Notes: a model not told the origin generated them from the letters alone. A DNA stretch of 64,000 nt from Bacteroidales bacterium (GCA_028282785.1 JANQHE010000070.1:27024-91023), one strand, 5' to 3'; counted from the first letter of the stretch, positions 52,587-62,312 are shown. Program-made: numbers and translations.

Positions 52587-54966
52587 GCGAAGGATTCGTG
52601 TTAGCTGCCTTTAATGTTTGGGAGGCTATGGTCAACATTCCAAAACTTGCAATTAATGTAATACCTATAAAAACCATACCAAATCCAAACGGGGCATGAC
52701 CAGCAATATATTGAATCCACATGTTGTTAATCATATAAGCAAGAGGCGCAGCAACTAATGCTGCTATAATAAATAATTTTAAGTAGGTTTTAGAAATTAA
52801 ATATATTATACTTTTTGGTTCTGCTCCATACACTTTTCTTATGCCAATTTCTTTAATACGCGTTTGCGTGCTATAAGTGGCCATTCCAAGTAATCCCAAA
52901 CAAGCTATCACAATAGCAAGCAGAGATGCAAATCCTACAGTATAGAGAATATCTTCAAAATAAGCGTAATATTCCTTTATTTGTGTATCCAAAAAGCCTC
53001 CATTATATTCTTTGTATTTATCGATTTTCTCCCATCCATCTTTGAATTTTTTAATACTCTCAGGATTACTTCCGGCTGCCATTCTTAAAACTGCTAATTT
53101 GAATTCGTCTGGTTTGTATCTGAGCATTAATGATCTTTGAGGTAGAAACAGTGCAGCATAATGGTAGTCTTCAATAATACCAACAATTTCTAATAAGGTT
53201 GAATCATCAATAATAATACTTTTACCGATTGCTTCGGTTGGAGTTCCAAGATTAAATCTATTTAGCATTCTTTTATCCACAATTACAAATGATTCATTTT
53301 CTGTATTTGATTTTTCAGGGAAGTTAGATCCTTTTATGAGTTCGAGTCCCATTACATTAATATAATGGTGATCAACAGCAAAATAATCAACTTCCATTTT
53401 TTCATCCTCGCTATCAACTCTCACCATTGCTGTTCGAAAATTACCAATACCAGGAATATGGGATGCTCCGCTTATTTTTTCAACTTCCGGAAATTGTTTG
53501 TAGTAATCTTTTACTATTCCCAGGTTATTATCTTGTAACCAAATATTAAATACAAAATCTCTATCAAATCCCATTTTTGCATTGATCATATAGTTCATTT
53601 GACTATAAATGGCAATGATAGATACGATAAAAATCATGGAAAAAGCAAATTGAGTAACTAGTAGAATTTTTCGAAGTGTAATTTTACTAAGAAGCTTAAC
53701 GTTAGTTACTCCTTTTAATACTTTAATAGGGTTAAAAGCTGAGATATAAATCGAAGGTAAAATGCCTGAAAGAAATCCTGTTAGTAAAGCAAAAACAAAA
53801 AACCAGAAATAAACCATAAAATCCTGTTCCGGTTGAATTTCTAACATCGACATCATTTTCATTCCGGAAAATCCAGGGAGAATCAATTGCAAAATTAAAA
53901 TGGCGAATAATAATGCAATAATAGCTACAACAAAGGCTTCGGAAAGGAACTGAAAAACAATTTGTTTCCTGTTTGCACCTAATGTTTTTCTAACTCCAAC
54001 TTCTTTAGCACGTAATAAGGAGCGTGCCATTGATAGACTTGTGTAATTAAATGCGGCAGAAACTATAATAATTAATGATAGTCCGCCCAGAAATATTATA
54101 AAGATTTTTGGAAGGAATACACCTATTTCATTGCCAATAAAATCTCCGGGGACAATATCATTAAAAGGCTTTAAATAGAAACTTACATTTGATTCATCCA
54201 GATCTTTGTATTTTTCAATACTTATTTTATCAAGTATAGAAGTAATTTTTTCTGGGTTTGTGTTCTTATTTACTAAAATATAGATGTAGCTTGAATAAAA
54301 CTTTTCCCAGTTATCAGTTATTTTTGATATTTTGTTGCTTGATTCAAGAACGGGTATTGAAGAAGCAGAGACCAAACATTCGAACTGAAATTGAGATTTA
54401 TTTTTTGACTTGGGGATTATACCCGTAACCTTGAAATTTCCTAAAGTATCAACCTGAAGAAATTTTCCAATAGGGTCTTCATTTTTAAAGTGTTTTTTTG
54501 CGATATCTTCTTTTAAAACAATTGAAAAAGGTTCTTTCAGAGGATTTGAAAAAGACTCGCCAGTTAATTCAAAGTCGAACATATTAAAAAAAGATTCACT
54601 TGCATAAAACCCATGAATTGGAAATTTATCTTCATTGTAAAAAACATCTCTGTTAAATCTGTTATTAACAACTACCGCATCTTCTGTAATTGCGTAATTA
54701 TCGATCAATTCATGATATAAAGGATAAGTCGTTGAAGCGTATTTTGAGATATTTATGGATGATTTGTTTTCGTTATTAATACTTTCAATTCGGTAAATTC
54801 TGTCTTTTTTTGTAATAAAATTGTCATACTTGTACTGATCAATAACTACAATGATTATAAGCATGCAAATTGACATACTTAGTGCTAATCCTAAAATGTT
54901 AATAAATGAAAATCCCTTATGTCGTATTATATTTCGAAATGCAGTGAGCAAATAATTTTTTATCAT
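52567..54966 (-). CDS. MacB/FtsX-type ABC permease with two FtsX units
   Basis: 799 residues. N-terminal membrane anchor (GFSFINILGLALSMSICMLI) with periplasmic MacB_PCD domain, three membrane segments (about 290-410) of a first FtsX domain (LLRAKEVGVRKTLGANRKQI), a second periplasmic domain (about 440-665) and a second FtsX domain (about 675-795) with STQTRIKEIGIRKVYGAEPK. These double-FtsX permeases of Bacteroidota work with a LolD/MacB-like ATPase; none is adjacent. Role: mechanotransmission or lipoprotein/peptide export; unknown substrate. Confidence 0.9.
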   Translation of the reverse strand: MIKNYLLTAFRNIIRHKGFSFINILGLALSMSICMLIIIVVIDQYKYDNFITKKDRIYRIESINNENKSSINISKYASTTYPLYHELIDNYAITEDAVVVNNRFNRDVFYNEDKFPIHGFYASESFFNMFDFELTGESFSNPLKEPFSIVLKEDIAKKHFKNEDPIGKFLQVDTLGNFKVTGIIPKSKNKSQFQFECLVSASSIPVLESSNKISKITDNWEKFYSSYIYILVNKNTNPEKITSILDKISIEKYKDLDESNVSFYLKPFNDIVPGDFIGNEIGVFLPKIFIIFLGGLSLIIIVSAAFNYTSLSMARSLLRAKEVGVRKTLGANRKQIVFQFLSEAFVVAIIALLFAILILQLILPGFSGMKMMSMLEIQPEQDFMVYFWFFVFALLTGFLSGILPSIYISAFNPIKVLKGVTNVKLLSKITLRKILLVTQFAFSMIFIVSIIAIYSQMNYMINAKMGFDRDFVFNIWLQDNNLGIVKDYYKQFPEVEKISGASHIPGIGNFRTAMVRVDSEDEKMEVDYFAVDHHYINVMGLELIKGSNFPEKSNTENESFVIVDKRMLNRFNLGTPTEAIGKSIIIDDSTLLEIVGIIEDYHYAALFLPQRSLMLRYKPDEFKLAVLRMAAGSNPESIKKFKDGWEKIDKYKEYNGGFLDTQIKEYYAYFEDILYTVGFASLLAIVIACLGLLGMATYSTQTRIKEIGIRKVYGAEPKSIIYLISKTYLKLFIIAALVAAPLAYMINNMWIQYIAGHAPFGFGMVFIGITLIASFGMLTIASQTLKAANTNPSQTLRYE

Positions 54967-55079
54967 AACTTTCCTGAGTTTAGTTTATTTTGTGACGCTA
55001 GTTTGCCAAAACCAGTTACACTAAAGAATTTTACTTTAAGGACTAGTAAAAAACTAAAAAGTTGGAAAGTTTACGTTAT

Positions 55080-57038
55080 TTAGGATATAAACCTGGGTAC
55101 AGTGAAAGTAAAATTTGAGCCTTTGCCTAATTCGCTTTTAACCCAAATTTCGCCTTTGTTCTTGTTTACAAATTCTTTACAAAAGAATAAACCTAATCCA
55201 CTGCCTTTTTCACCTTGAGTTCCATCTTCCTTACGTTTATTTAGATAGAAGATCTTTTCAAAGTTATCTTCTTTAATACCTATTCCGGTATCAATAACTG
55301 AAATTTCTATTCTGTTATTCTTTTCATATGCATGAACTGTTATTTTACCATTGCTTGGAGTAAATTTAATGGCATTATTTATAAGGTTTCTGAGTACAGT
55401 ATTTAAAATATTTTTATCAACAAATACGTTTAAATTTTTTGAAATTTCATTCAATAGCTCAATTTTTTTATAAGCTGCAATAGGGGTATAAATATCAAAA
55501 ATTGATTTGCTAACCTCATATAGAATATAATTTTCTGGACTATATGGGATATTATCATTTTGGCTTAAGGTCCAGTTTATTAAACTGTCGATTAACGAAA
55601 GAACCTGAGCTACTGATTGTTCGTCCTTAATACTTAGTCTAACAGCTGTTTCATAATCCTTTTTACTAATTAGTTCCGGGATCATTTGTAATGTGCTACT
55701 CATAGAAATAAGGGGACTTCTAAAATCATGTGAGATAATTTTGAACATTTTATCTCTTGTTTCATTTGCTGCTTTTAATTGAGTGTTCTTTTTTGATTTT
55801 AAATAAAGGATATAAGATATAAGCAAAATAAGTATTACAGAGAATATTAGAGCTGTGAGTGTAAGTAATCGTTGCTTTTTATAATTGTCAATTTCAAGCT
55901 TAGTTTTTTCTTTCTGTAATAAAATTTCAATTTCCTTTTCATGAAAAGCAAGCTTTTTTATGTTTTCGTCTTTCTTTAGTTTTTCGTTTAATTCTTTAAA
56001 TGCCAGCAAATATTCATATGATTTTTTGTAGTTATTAATTCCGGCATACGATTGATACAGATACTTAAAACAATTTAACAGATGATCCTTTTCATCTGTA
56101 TTAAAGGCTATTTCCTTAGATTTAAGTCCATAGTTTATAGCATCTTCGTATTTTTCTTGTATTAAAAAATGATTACATAAAAGATAATATGATCTTGCAA
56201 TTTGTCCTTTACTACCATATTGTAGAATGGATTCAATACCTTTTTGATGATAAACATATGCACTATCATTATTCCCTAATAGATCATGCAAATTTCCTAG
56301 ATTTTGATAAGTTGTTCCTAAAGCGTAACTATTCTTTATTTTGGAATTAAATTCTAAACTTTTATTTAAATACTTATATGATTCTTTTTGATTACCTGCC
56401 TCGAGATGATAATGTCCAATATTGTTAATTGAAATACCAATACTAAACGAGTCTTTTAATGTTTTTTTAATCTCTAGAGCTTTATAATTATACTCTAATG
56501 CCTTATTAAAGTCGTTTAGTTCCCCGTAAATCACTCCAATATTGTTATAAATTCTTCCTAGTAACTCATATTTATTATATTTTTCGGATAATGATATGCT
56601 ATTAAAATAATATTCAATTGCATCCTGGTAACTCCCTGTTCTTTCACTAATCACAGCAATTCGGGTATAGCAATTAATTTGACCCTCAATAAAATTAATG
56701 GCATTAAAAATTGACAAGGCTTTTTTACATTGTATTAATGCACTATCATAGTTACCTTTATTCCAGTAATAAAAACCTTGATTATAATAACTATATGCTG
56801 AACCTTTTGGATAATTAATTTTTTCTGAGATTCTTTCAGCTTCTTTTGCAAGATAGATTGCTTTAGCTAGGTTAATATTCTGATATTCTGCCGTTAATAT
56901 GTTTAAAGCATTGACCCGTAATGTATCGTTTTCTGAATGTGAATCTAGGAAATGCGTAAGACTATCAATTTTCCGGGTTTGAGAAAAACATAGAGAACCT
57001 ATAGTTAATGATAAGAATATTATTAAAAGCTTTCTCAT
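55080..57038 (-). CDS. TPR-containing sensor histidine kinase
   Basis: 652 residues. Signal peptide 1-19 (IIFLSLTIGSLCFS) followed by Gln. TPR repeats cover about 60-340 (AYSYYNQGFYYWNKGNYDSA, GRIYNNIGVIYGELNDFNKA, ISINNIGHYHLEAGNQKES, TYQNLGNLHDLLGNND). One membrane segment (about 395-415), then the kinase: His437 in FKIISHDFRSPLISM, N-box LRNLINNAIKFTPS, DTGIGIKED, GSGLGLFFCKEFV. Same plan as the kinase at 48401-50299, so the two are paralogues. No cognate response regulator is adjacent. Confidence 0.9.
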   Translation of the reverse strand: MRKLLIIFLSLTIGSLCFSQTRKIDSLTHFLDSHSENDTLRVNALNILTAEYQNINLAKAIYLAKEAERISEKINYPKGSAYSYYNQGFYYWNKGNYDSALIQCKKALSIFNAINFIEGQINCYTRIAVISERTGSYQDAIEYYFNSISLSEKYNKYELLGRIYNNIGVIYGELNDFNKALEYNYKALEIKKTLKDSFSIGISINNIGHYHLEAGNQKESYKYLNKSLEFNSKIKNSYALGTTYQNLGNLHDLLGNNDSAYVYHQKGIESILQYGSKGQIARSYYLLCNHFLIQEKYEDAINYGLKSKEIAFNTDEKDHLLNCFKYLYQSYAGINNYKKSYEYLLAFKELNEKLKKDENIKKLAFHEKEIEILLQKEKTKLEIDNYKKQRLLTLTALIFSVILILLISYILYLKSKKNTQLKAANETRDKMFKIISHDFRSPLISMSSTLQMIPELISKKDYETAVRLSIKDEQSVAQVLSLIDSLINWTLSQNDNIPYSPENYILYEVSKSIFDIYTPIAAYKKIELLNEISKNLNVFVDKNILNTVLRNLINNAIKFTPSNGKITVHAYEKNNRIEISVIDTGIGIKEDNFEKIFYLNKRKEDGTQGEKGSGLGLFFCKEFVNKNKGEIWVKSELGKGSNFTFTVPRFIS

Positions 57039-57157
57039 ACTTTTTATTAAAATATGAGCAAAAGTATTTAATAAAAATATTTACAAAGATGATTATTGTC
57101 TCATTTATAATATTTTAATCAAAATTAAGGTTTTATTAACACTAAAAGAAGTTTCAT

Positions 57158-57532
57158 TTACCAGTATTTTCTCCGACTGCTTTCCTGGAGAGGCTTCTGA
57201 TCTTTTATCAAAACCGGTTTTATTCTTTGCAGAAAAAGTTGAATATTTCTGATCTTATGCTTTTTCCATTTTGAAACTAATTTATTCATAATTTCGTATT
57301 GATTTCATTTGCTTGATTTTCAGGATAATTGATAGTGTCCGAGATTAAGGCATGAACAACTCCATCACATATAAGTCTTCCGAATCCTAACAGCTTTTAC
57401 TGATCAAAAACAAGGATCTTTAAAGGCTAAATAAAGTTCATCTTTGTTTAATTCGTACTTTGTATTCTAACTGGCGGTTTCGAAAATCTCTAAAAATTCT
57501 ACAGTGGTTAGAAGATTTTTTGTGTAATTCAT
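57158..57532 (-). pseudogene. Possible decayed coding region upstream of the TPR kinase's far side
   Basis: The 495-bp gap 57039-57533 has no intact gene, but three short frames on the minus strand follow each other: 57532-57467 (start MNYTKNLLTTVEFLEIFETA), 57393-57286 (GRLICDGVVHALISDTINYP in it), and 57289-57158 (43 residues, MNKLVSKWKKHKIRNIQLFL), the last starting in an ATGA overlap. They look like leftovers of one or two genes. No family is recognised, so this is weakly supported. Confidence 0.3.
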
Positions 57533-57533
57533 A

Positions 57534-58274
57534 TCAGGTCAGATTATAAATAGAGTTAATAATTAAAACAGTACCTAAAATTACTAACATCAAATAGATG
57601 TATTTATGGAACTTTTCCAGGGGAATTTTTTTATTAATTCTGGCCCCAATTATTACAGCTATTAATACAACTGGTAAACAGCAAACAAAATATTTTAACA
57701 CTTCTTTTGTAAAATTACCTGCTAAACCATGACCTGCAATGACAAGAATTCCGGTTATAAAAAAATAACCTTGTAAAGTAGCTCTGAAATTTTGAGGATT
57801 CCACTTTTTTAAAGAGCTGTAAATTACAATTGGAGGGCCATTTGTATTGTATGCTCCTCCTAGAATTCCTGCAAAAAAACCAAATATCCAAGAGTAAGTT
57901 TCTGTCTTTAATTCAACCAGCTTTGGTTTTACCAAATTATAAATCGCGAAAAACAGTATTATTACCCCTAGAATTAGTTTTATCACATTTTCATTTATAT
58001 CTTTTATATACCATAAACCTATAGGAATTCCAACAAGTGAAGAAAGAATTAACCGCCAGGCGCTTTTAAACTCAACCCTTTTCAAGTTTTTGATTAAAAT
58101 TGAAATTGCAATGAAAAAAGCAATCAAAGCAATCAAAGGCGTTGCTGTTTTAATATTAATAAATAAAGATAATAATGGCATCGCAATTAAAGCATCACCG
58201 AATCCAAAAGTTGATCTGGTTAAAGTTGAGATAAAAACAATACCTAAAATGATTATGATGATCTTAACTTCCAT
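57534..58274 (-). CDS. Sulfite exporter TauE/SafE-family permease
   Basis: 246 residues with about eight membrane segments. Family features: FGFGDALIAMPLLSLFINIK at the N-terminus, GIPIGLWYIK, and in the second half GFFAGILGGAYNTNGPPIVI, YSSLKKWNPQNFRATLQGYF. Predicted to carry an organic or sulfur anion out of the cell; substrate unknown. Confidence 0.88.
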   Translation of the reverse strand: MEVKIIIIILGIVFISTLTRSTFGFGDALIAMPLLSLFINIKTATPLIALIAFFIAISILIKNLKRVEFKSAWRLILSSLVGIPIGLWYIKDINENVIKLILGVIILFFAIYNLVKPKLVELKTETYSWIFGFFAGILGGAYNTNGPPIVIYSSLKKWNPQNFRATLQGYFFITGILVIAGHGLAGNFTKEVLKYFVCCLPVVLIAVIIGARINKKIPLEKFHKYIYLMLVILGTVLIINSIYNLT

Positions 58275-58330
58275 AAATAGAAATAGTGATCGGTGAAGGT
58301 AACCAGAAAGACTGAATTAAAAAAGCTGAA

Positions 58331-58711
58331 TTAGATCCAGCTATTGTAATTTTTAAAATCAATAAAAATTTCTGAAGTTTTGTCTTTTTCAATTAAGAAT
58401 CGTCCTTTAATTGATTTGCTCGGTTCTCCATTATAGGTATATACTTTTACTTCGTAATTATGTATTCCAATATTTAATTTTCTGGTTAAAAGGTTGTTTT
58501 CACTTCTTGAACTGTTTCGATTTTCTACTTTTGTTCCATCTATATAAATATCAATTTCAAAAGAGCTATTCATTATATATTGATTTGTTTCAAACGAAAC
58601 TTCTCCAATATTTTGATCAACCCTGTTCGACGAACAGGCAGGCTGCTCCTCCATTTCACAACTCAAAAGCAATGTAAGTAACATTATACCAATGAATTTT
58701 TCAGGTTTCAT
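58331..58711 (-). CDS. Small lipoprotein with a palindrome-encoded segment
   Basis: 126 residues. Lipobox LLLSC places the acylated Cys at about residue 18. The mature part is beta-rich (GEVSFETNQYIMNSSFEIDI, YIDGTKVENRNS, IGIHNYEVKVYTYNGEPSK) like a small Ig-like or PEGA-like domain. Just after the lipobox, QPACSSNRVDQ is encoded in part by a perfect palindrome (58622-58638). Function unknown; membrane-anchored, facing the periplasm. It is 57 bp downstream-side of the TauE gene in the same direction. Confidence 0.6.
   Translation of the reverse strand: MKPEKFIGIMLLTLLLSCEMEEQPACSSNRVDQNIGEVSFETNQYIMNSSFEIDIYIDGTKVENRNSSRSENNLLTRKLNIGIHNYEVKVYTYNGEPSKSIKGRFLIEKDKTSEIFIDFKNYNSWI
58622..58638. 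repeat. 17-bp perfect palindrome inside the lipoprotein gene
   Basis: CCTGTTCG (58622-58629), A, CGAACAGG (58631-58638). On the coding strand it is preceded by a further CCTG. It lies in the flexible linker after the lipobox, which is where an inserted small repeat would be tolerated. Confidence 0.5.
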
Positions 58712-58869
58712 ATTATTAATTTAAAAGTTTTACACAATAGATGAATATTAAAACAAAATAGTTGCTTTGGATTAAAATCTCTTATTAACAAGTGATTAAC
58801 ATTTTTTATTCTCTAAAATGAATTATTGAATTGTTTAATATATTTTTGGGAAGAAATAGAACAGATTAT

Positions 58870-59055
58870 ATGGAAAAATTTGTAAGACTAATAGCATTTA
58901 TATTACTATTAAGCACAACCACAATATTTGTGCTAAAGATTATCGTAAATATTCCTATCAGCCACAAACAATTATTCATAATTTTTATTGTAGGAATGAT
59001 TAGTTTTTTCTGGGCTAATTGGAGAGAAGGTAGAAAAGAAAAAAGAAATGAATAA
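58870..59055 (+). CDS. Small protein with two membrane segments
   Basis: 61 residues from the ATG at 58870; the frame is open further upstream but that part has no membrane character. Two hydrophobic segments (about 5-25, FVRLIAFILLLSTTTIFVLK, and 32-50, LFIIFIVGMISFFWANW) and a basic tail (REGRKEKRNE). Its stop overlaps the start of the methyltransferase by 8 bp, so translation is probably coupled. No family recognised. Confidence 0.55.
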   Translation: MEKFVRLIAFILLLSTTTIFVLKIIVNIPISHKQLFIIFIVGMISFFWANWREGRKEKRNE

Positions 59056-59812
59056 AATAGAGTATCACCCGGAATCTTATTGGTCGGAAGTAGCAAAAAG
59101 GATAAGTAATAGAGAAGGTGTAAATGTCATTGCTGGCGACGATGAACCATTTTACAGATACAAAAAGAAAAGATTTCTTAAATTATTAAAATCGGTCGAT
59201 TTTAAAGGAAAAACGGTTCTGGAGCTGGGTAGTGGACCGGGAGGAAATTTACAAGAAGTTTGGCAAGAATCGCCTTCAAAGTTGGTAGGTGTGGATATTT
59301 CCGATGAAATGATTAAGCTCTCTAAAAAGCATCTTTCAAATGATATTGAGTTGGTGAAAATTGATGGAACTGTTTTACCTTTTAAGGATAATGAATTTGA
59401 TTTAGTTTTCACGGCTACAGTACTTCAACATAATACTGATGAGGAAATGCTAAAAAAGATTATTGCAGAAATATGTCGCGTTTCTAAAACTAAGGTTTAT
59501 CTTTTCGAACGAATTGAAAACCGTATAAAAGGAGATAAACTCTGTTTGGGGCGTCCTGTTAAATATTATGAAACTATATGCAATAAACATGGATTTTTGC
59601 TTCAAGGAAGAAGATTTATAAATATTCGAATAAGTTATTATGTCTCCGGTTTTATCAGAAAGGTTTTTAGTTCAAAAACAAGAAAAGAGGGTGAACCATT
59701 AACAAGACTTGCTATTTTTCTTCAGAAAATTACCTTACCTATTACTATTCAATTGGATAAAATGTTTGCATCAGACAAAGATGTTGCTCGGTTAGAATTT
59801 TTTAAAAAATAA
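59048..59812 (+). CDS. Class I SAM-dependent methyltransferase
   Basis: 254 residues. Rossmann motif I VLELGSGPGGNLQEV (about 57-71), acidic motif LVGVDISDEMIKLSKKH, motif after it DGTVLPFKDNEFDLVFTATV. This is the UbiE/Methyltransf_11 pattern. N-terminal YHPESYWSEVAKRISNREG is like enzymes acting on lipid or sugar-lipid substrates. The substrate is unknown. It is coupled with the small membrane protein in front and ends at a hairpin. Confidence 0.85.
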   Translation: MNKIEYHPESYWSEVAKRISNREGVNVIAGDDEPFYRYKKKRFLKLLKSVDFKGKTVLELGSGPGGNLQEVWQESPSKLVGVDISDEMIKLSKKHLSNDIELVKIDGTVLPFKDNEFDLVFTATVLQHNTDEEMLKKIIAEICRVSKTKVYLFERIENRIKGDKLCLGRPVKYYETICNKHGFLLQGRRFINIRISYYVSGFIRKVFSSKTRKEGEPLTRLAIFLQKITLPITIQLDKMFASDKDVARLEFFKK

Positions 59813-59840
59813 AAGAGGGGTTATTTATTACCCCTCTTCT
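59811..59840 (+). terminator. Hairpin after the methyltransferase gene
   Basis: AGAGGGGT (59814-59821) and ACCCCTCT (59830-59837) form a perfect 8-bp stem with an 8-base loop; only a short T-rich tail follows. Confidence 0.65.
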
Positions 59841-60441
59841 AATATTGAGTTAAGGTTTGGTTTGGGACTGATTTTTACTCAACAATCAATTTCAATTATT
59901 CTTAATCTTTCATAATAAACCATAGTAAAGTATATACAATCAAATGTAAGCATCAATCCATTTTCTTAATTCCAGTTATCGTGAACCAAATCTTTACCAA
60001 AAAGTAACTTCACGTGAATATTAAATAACTGTATTATAAGCGTTAGTATAAACTATACAATTAGTTTGTTAGGATAACAAAAATATATTCAAATTAAGTT
60101 TAAAACCATTACATTTTTATTGATAAGTAAGATGAGATGCAGTATAGAATTTATTGATGTAGAATTGATATTAAACTGTAAAGCAGCTGAAATAAATTGA
60201 ACCTAAATAGCATATAAAATATGTGTTTTTGAGATTAAAAGATTATTTTTAAGGCATTTGAAAGATTTTAAAATTGTAGTTGTAATGAATTAAATACAAT
60301 GAATTAAAAATTACATTAAAAAGTAAAAAGTAAGATTTAAATTATTTCTATAAATACTTACTTAATAAATTTTTAACAAAAATTTAACATTTGGGCTCAT
60401 AAAATTGTATTTTAAGTAATTTATTATTTACCGAACTAAAA
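59841..60441. other. Gene-free AT-rich stretch
   Basis: About 600 bp. No convincing frame, tRNA, or strong hairpin was found; only AT-rich, short-repeat sequence such as repeated 'GAATTAAA' around 60285-60310. It should carry the promoter of the helical orphan gene that follows. Confidence 0.5.
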
Positions 60442-61932
60442 ATGGATTTGATAAACGAACTTGCTTTCATTTTATCTAAAAATAAGCCAGCAGAATTTAA
60501 TGCGGTCCTTCCTGAAAATTCAAAAATAAGGAAGCTGTTTGATCTGGTAACTACAAATCAGGTTCAGAATGATGATGAAGCTTCTGAGATAATTTACAGT
60601 TCTACAAAAGCAGATAAAAAATATCTAATGTTAAAAAGAAACTTGGTTCAAAAATTATCCGATCTTGTTTATATGCAAAATTATGAGGAGATTGATAAAG
60701 ATAATTATATGAATATTCAGTTTCAGGTTGAAAAAGAACTTTTAATTGCAGAGAAGTTACTTTTAAAAAACGTGTATCACAATCCAACCAAAATAATTGC
60801 AAAGGTAGAGCAAACAGCTGAACAGTACTTCTTTATTGATATACAGGTAGCTGCAGCAAGGAAGTTTCGATCGGTATATGCTTTAAAAGGTATTCCCAAA
60901 AAAACAATGGAATATCATGAAAAAGTAAAGCAACTGGTAAAATATCAGCATTACTATAACGCTTCAAGAGGAATGTGGGAAAAGCTATACAGTAAAACTA
61001 AGTTCTCGATAGCTAAGTTGAAAGAGATTATTTCAGAATGTAAAGAAAGTTTGGAAAAAATAGAGGAGTGGCTTAAGGTTTATAATAGTCCATTTATAAA
61101 ATTATATTATTACCAAATAAAAAACCTTCTTTATTATCAACAGAATAATCAGAAGTATATACTAACCAACTTAAAAAAACTTGATCTTCATATAAAACAA
61201 TTCCCTTTTATTAATACCAAAGCACTTCAGCTGGATTTAAACTATTATTATGCAAGGTATTATAGAGATACCAAACAGTTGGATATGGCAGAGAGATCAA
61301 TTAAAAAGTGCTTAGAATTAAGTGATTACAGAGCATTCAATAAGTTTCTGATACAAGGGCTAAATTTTGATATTCAAATTAAAAAGGAAAGTTACGTAGA
61401 AGCAGGAAAAATTTTGTCTGAAGTAAATTCAGCACCACAATTTCAATTTTTAGATAACTACGATAAGTCTTCTTGGGCTGTACAAGAAGCATTTTTATAT
61501 TTTATTTTTAAATCCTTGGAGTTAAAAGAGCAAATTAAAAATCTACCAATTTACAGTAAACCAAAATCATTACAGACTTTTCTTGAACGTTCTAAAAAAT
61601 CTACAAAGGATAAATATGGATACAATATATTATTACTAATAATTAGGGTAATATTATATAAAATTTTCGATTTAAGTGAAATCGAGAATGAAGGTAATAA
61701 CATGTTGGTATATTATCACAGATACTTAAAGAAACTAACCAAAAGTAGAACGGCAGTATTTTTTTATCATTTAGCTAAAACGGTTGTACAAGGATGTAAT
61801 AAGGATCAAATAATTGATCATAATGAAAAACTTATTAAAAAGTTAGGAGAACTGAACATCTCAAGTTTCGATGCAACGGAAATAATTCCTTTCGAAAAGT
61901 TTTTTGATTTTTTAATAAGACTTTGCAAATAG
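60442..61932 (+). CDS. Helical (TPR-like) protein of unknown function
   Basis: 496 residues, almost entirely helical, with no signal peptide or membrane segment. It is rich in Lys, Tyr and Leu, and the sequence reads like TPR/HAT solenoid repeats (for example NYYYARYYRDTKQLDMAERS, IKKCLELSDYRAFNKFLIQG). There are no catalytic motifs. It is a cytoplasmic scaffold candidate. The family is not recognised. It stands before a large secreted DUF6443/RHS-type gene, with a 427-bp gap, so a link is possible but not shown. Confidence 0.5.
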   Translation: MDLINELAFILSKNKPAEFNAVLPENSKIRKLFDLVTTNQVQNDDEASEIIYSSTKADKKYLMLKRNLVQKLSDLVYMQNYEEIDKDNYMNIQFQVEKELLIAEKLLLKNVYHNPTKIIAKVEQTAEQYFFIDIQVAAARKFRSVYALKGIPKKTMEYHEKVKQLVKYQHYYNASRGMWEKLYSKTKFSIAKLKEIISECKESLEKIEEWLKVYNSPFIKLYYYQIKNLLYYQQNNQKYILTNLKKLDLHIKQFPFINTKALQLDLNYYYARYYRDTKQLDMAERSIKKCLELSDYRAFNKFLIQGLNFDIQIKKESYVEAGKILSEVNSAPQFQFLDNYDKSSWAVQEAFLYFIFKSLELKEQIKNLPIYSKPKSLQTFLERSKKSTKDKYGYNILLLIIRVILYKIFDLSEIENEGNNMLVYYHRYLKKLTKSRTAVFFYHLAKTVVQGCNKDQIIDHNEKLIKKLGELNISSFDATEIIPFEKFFDFLIRLCK

Positions 61933-62077
61933 TCCCCAAAATAAATTTCTTAATAAATTCTTTCTATTTAGATAAATAAATTATCTGTTGATACAATAGT
62001 TCAGGCTATTGATTAGCTTTTTACACCTTATGTATGATTTATATATTTGATAAAAATAATTATAAAACAAAAAGGTC

Positions 62078-62167
62078 ATGAAAATAAAAGCTTATGAAAA
62101 ATCGAACAGAACAGTTTTTACTATGATTTTAGTTTTGTTAGCAGGATTCATAATTACAACTTCATAA
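62078..62167 (+). CDS. Very short frame with one hydrophobic segment
   Basis: 29 codons: start MKIKAYEKSNRTVF, then TMILVLLAGFIITTS and stop. It could be a small membrane peptide or a signal peptide cut off by a stop codon. It is in the gap 61933-62359, which otherwise holds no gene. Weak support. Confidence 0.25.
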   Translation: MKIKAYEKSNRTVFTMILVLLAGFIITTS

Positions 62168-62278
62168 TGTATTTGAACAATTCTTGAGTGAACATATGTA
62201 ACTATTTATTGAAAAATATACAATTATAATATAGAATAATATTTATATATTTATACTGCTATTTCCAATTTAGTTAAT

Positions 62279-62312
62279 AATGTTTACTTTCTTAACGTAA
62301 ACGTTATTTTTT
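62279..62312 (+). promoter_or_regulatory. Hairpin with T-run upstream of the DUF6443 gene
   Basis: GTTTAC (62282-62287) and GTAAAC (62297-62302) form a short stem with a 9-base loop, followed by GTTATTTTTT. It lies about 50 bp before the start codon and could end an upstream transcript or act in the leader. Confidence 0.35.

Noticed and set aside
58831..58869. Upstream in-frame start (58831) for the small membrane protein
   Set aside because: The extra residues (MFNIFLGRNRTDY) do not look conserved and the ATG at 58870 opens directly into the membrane segment.
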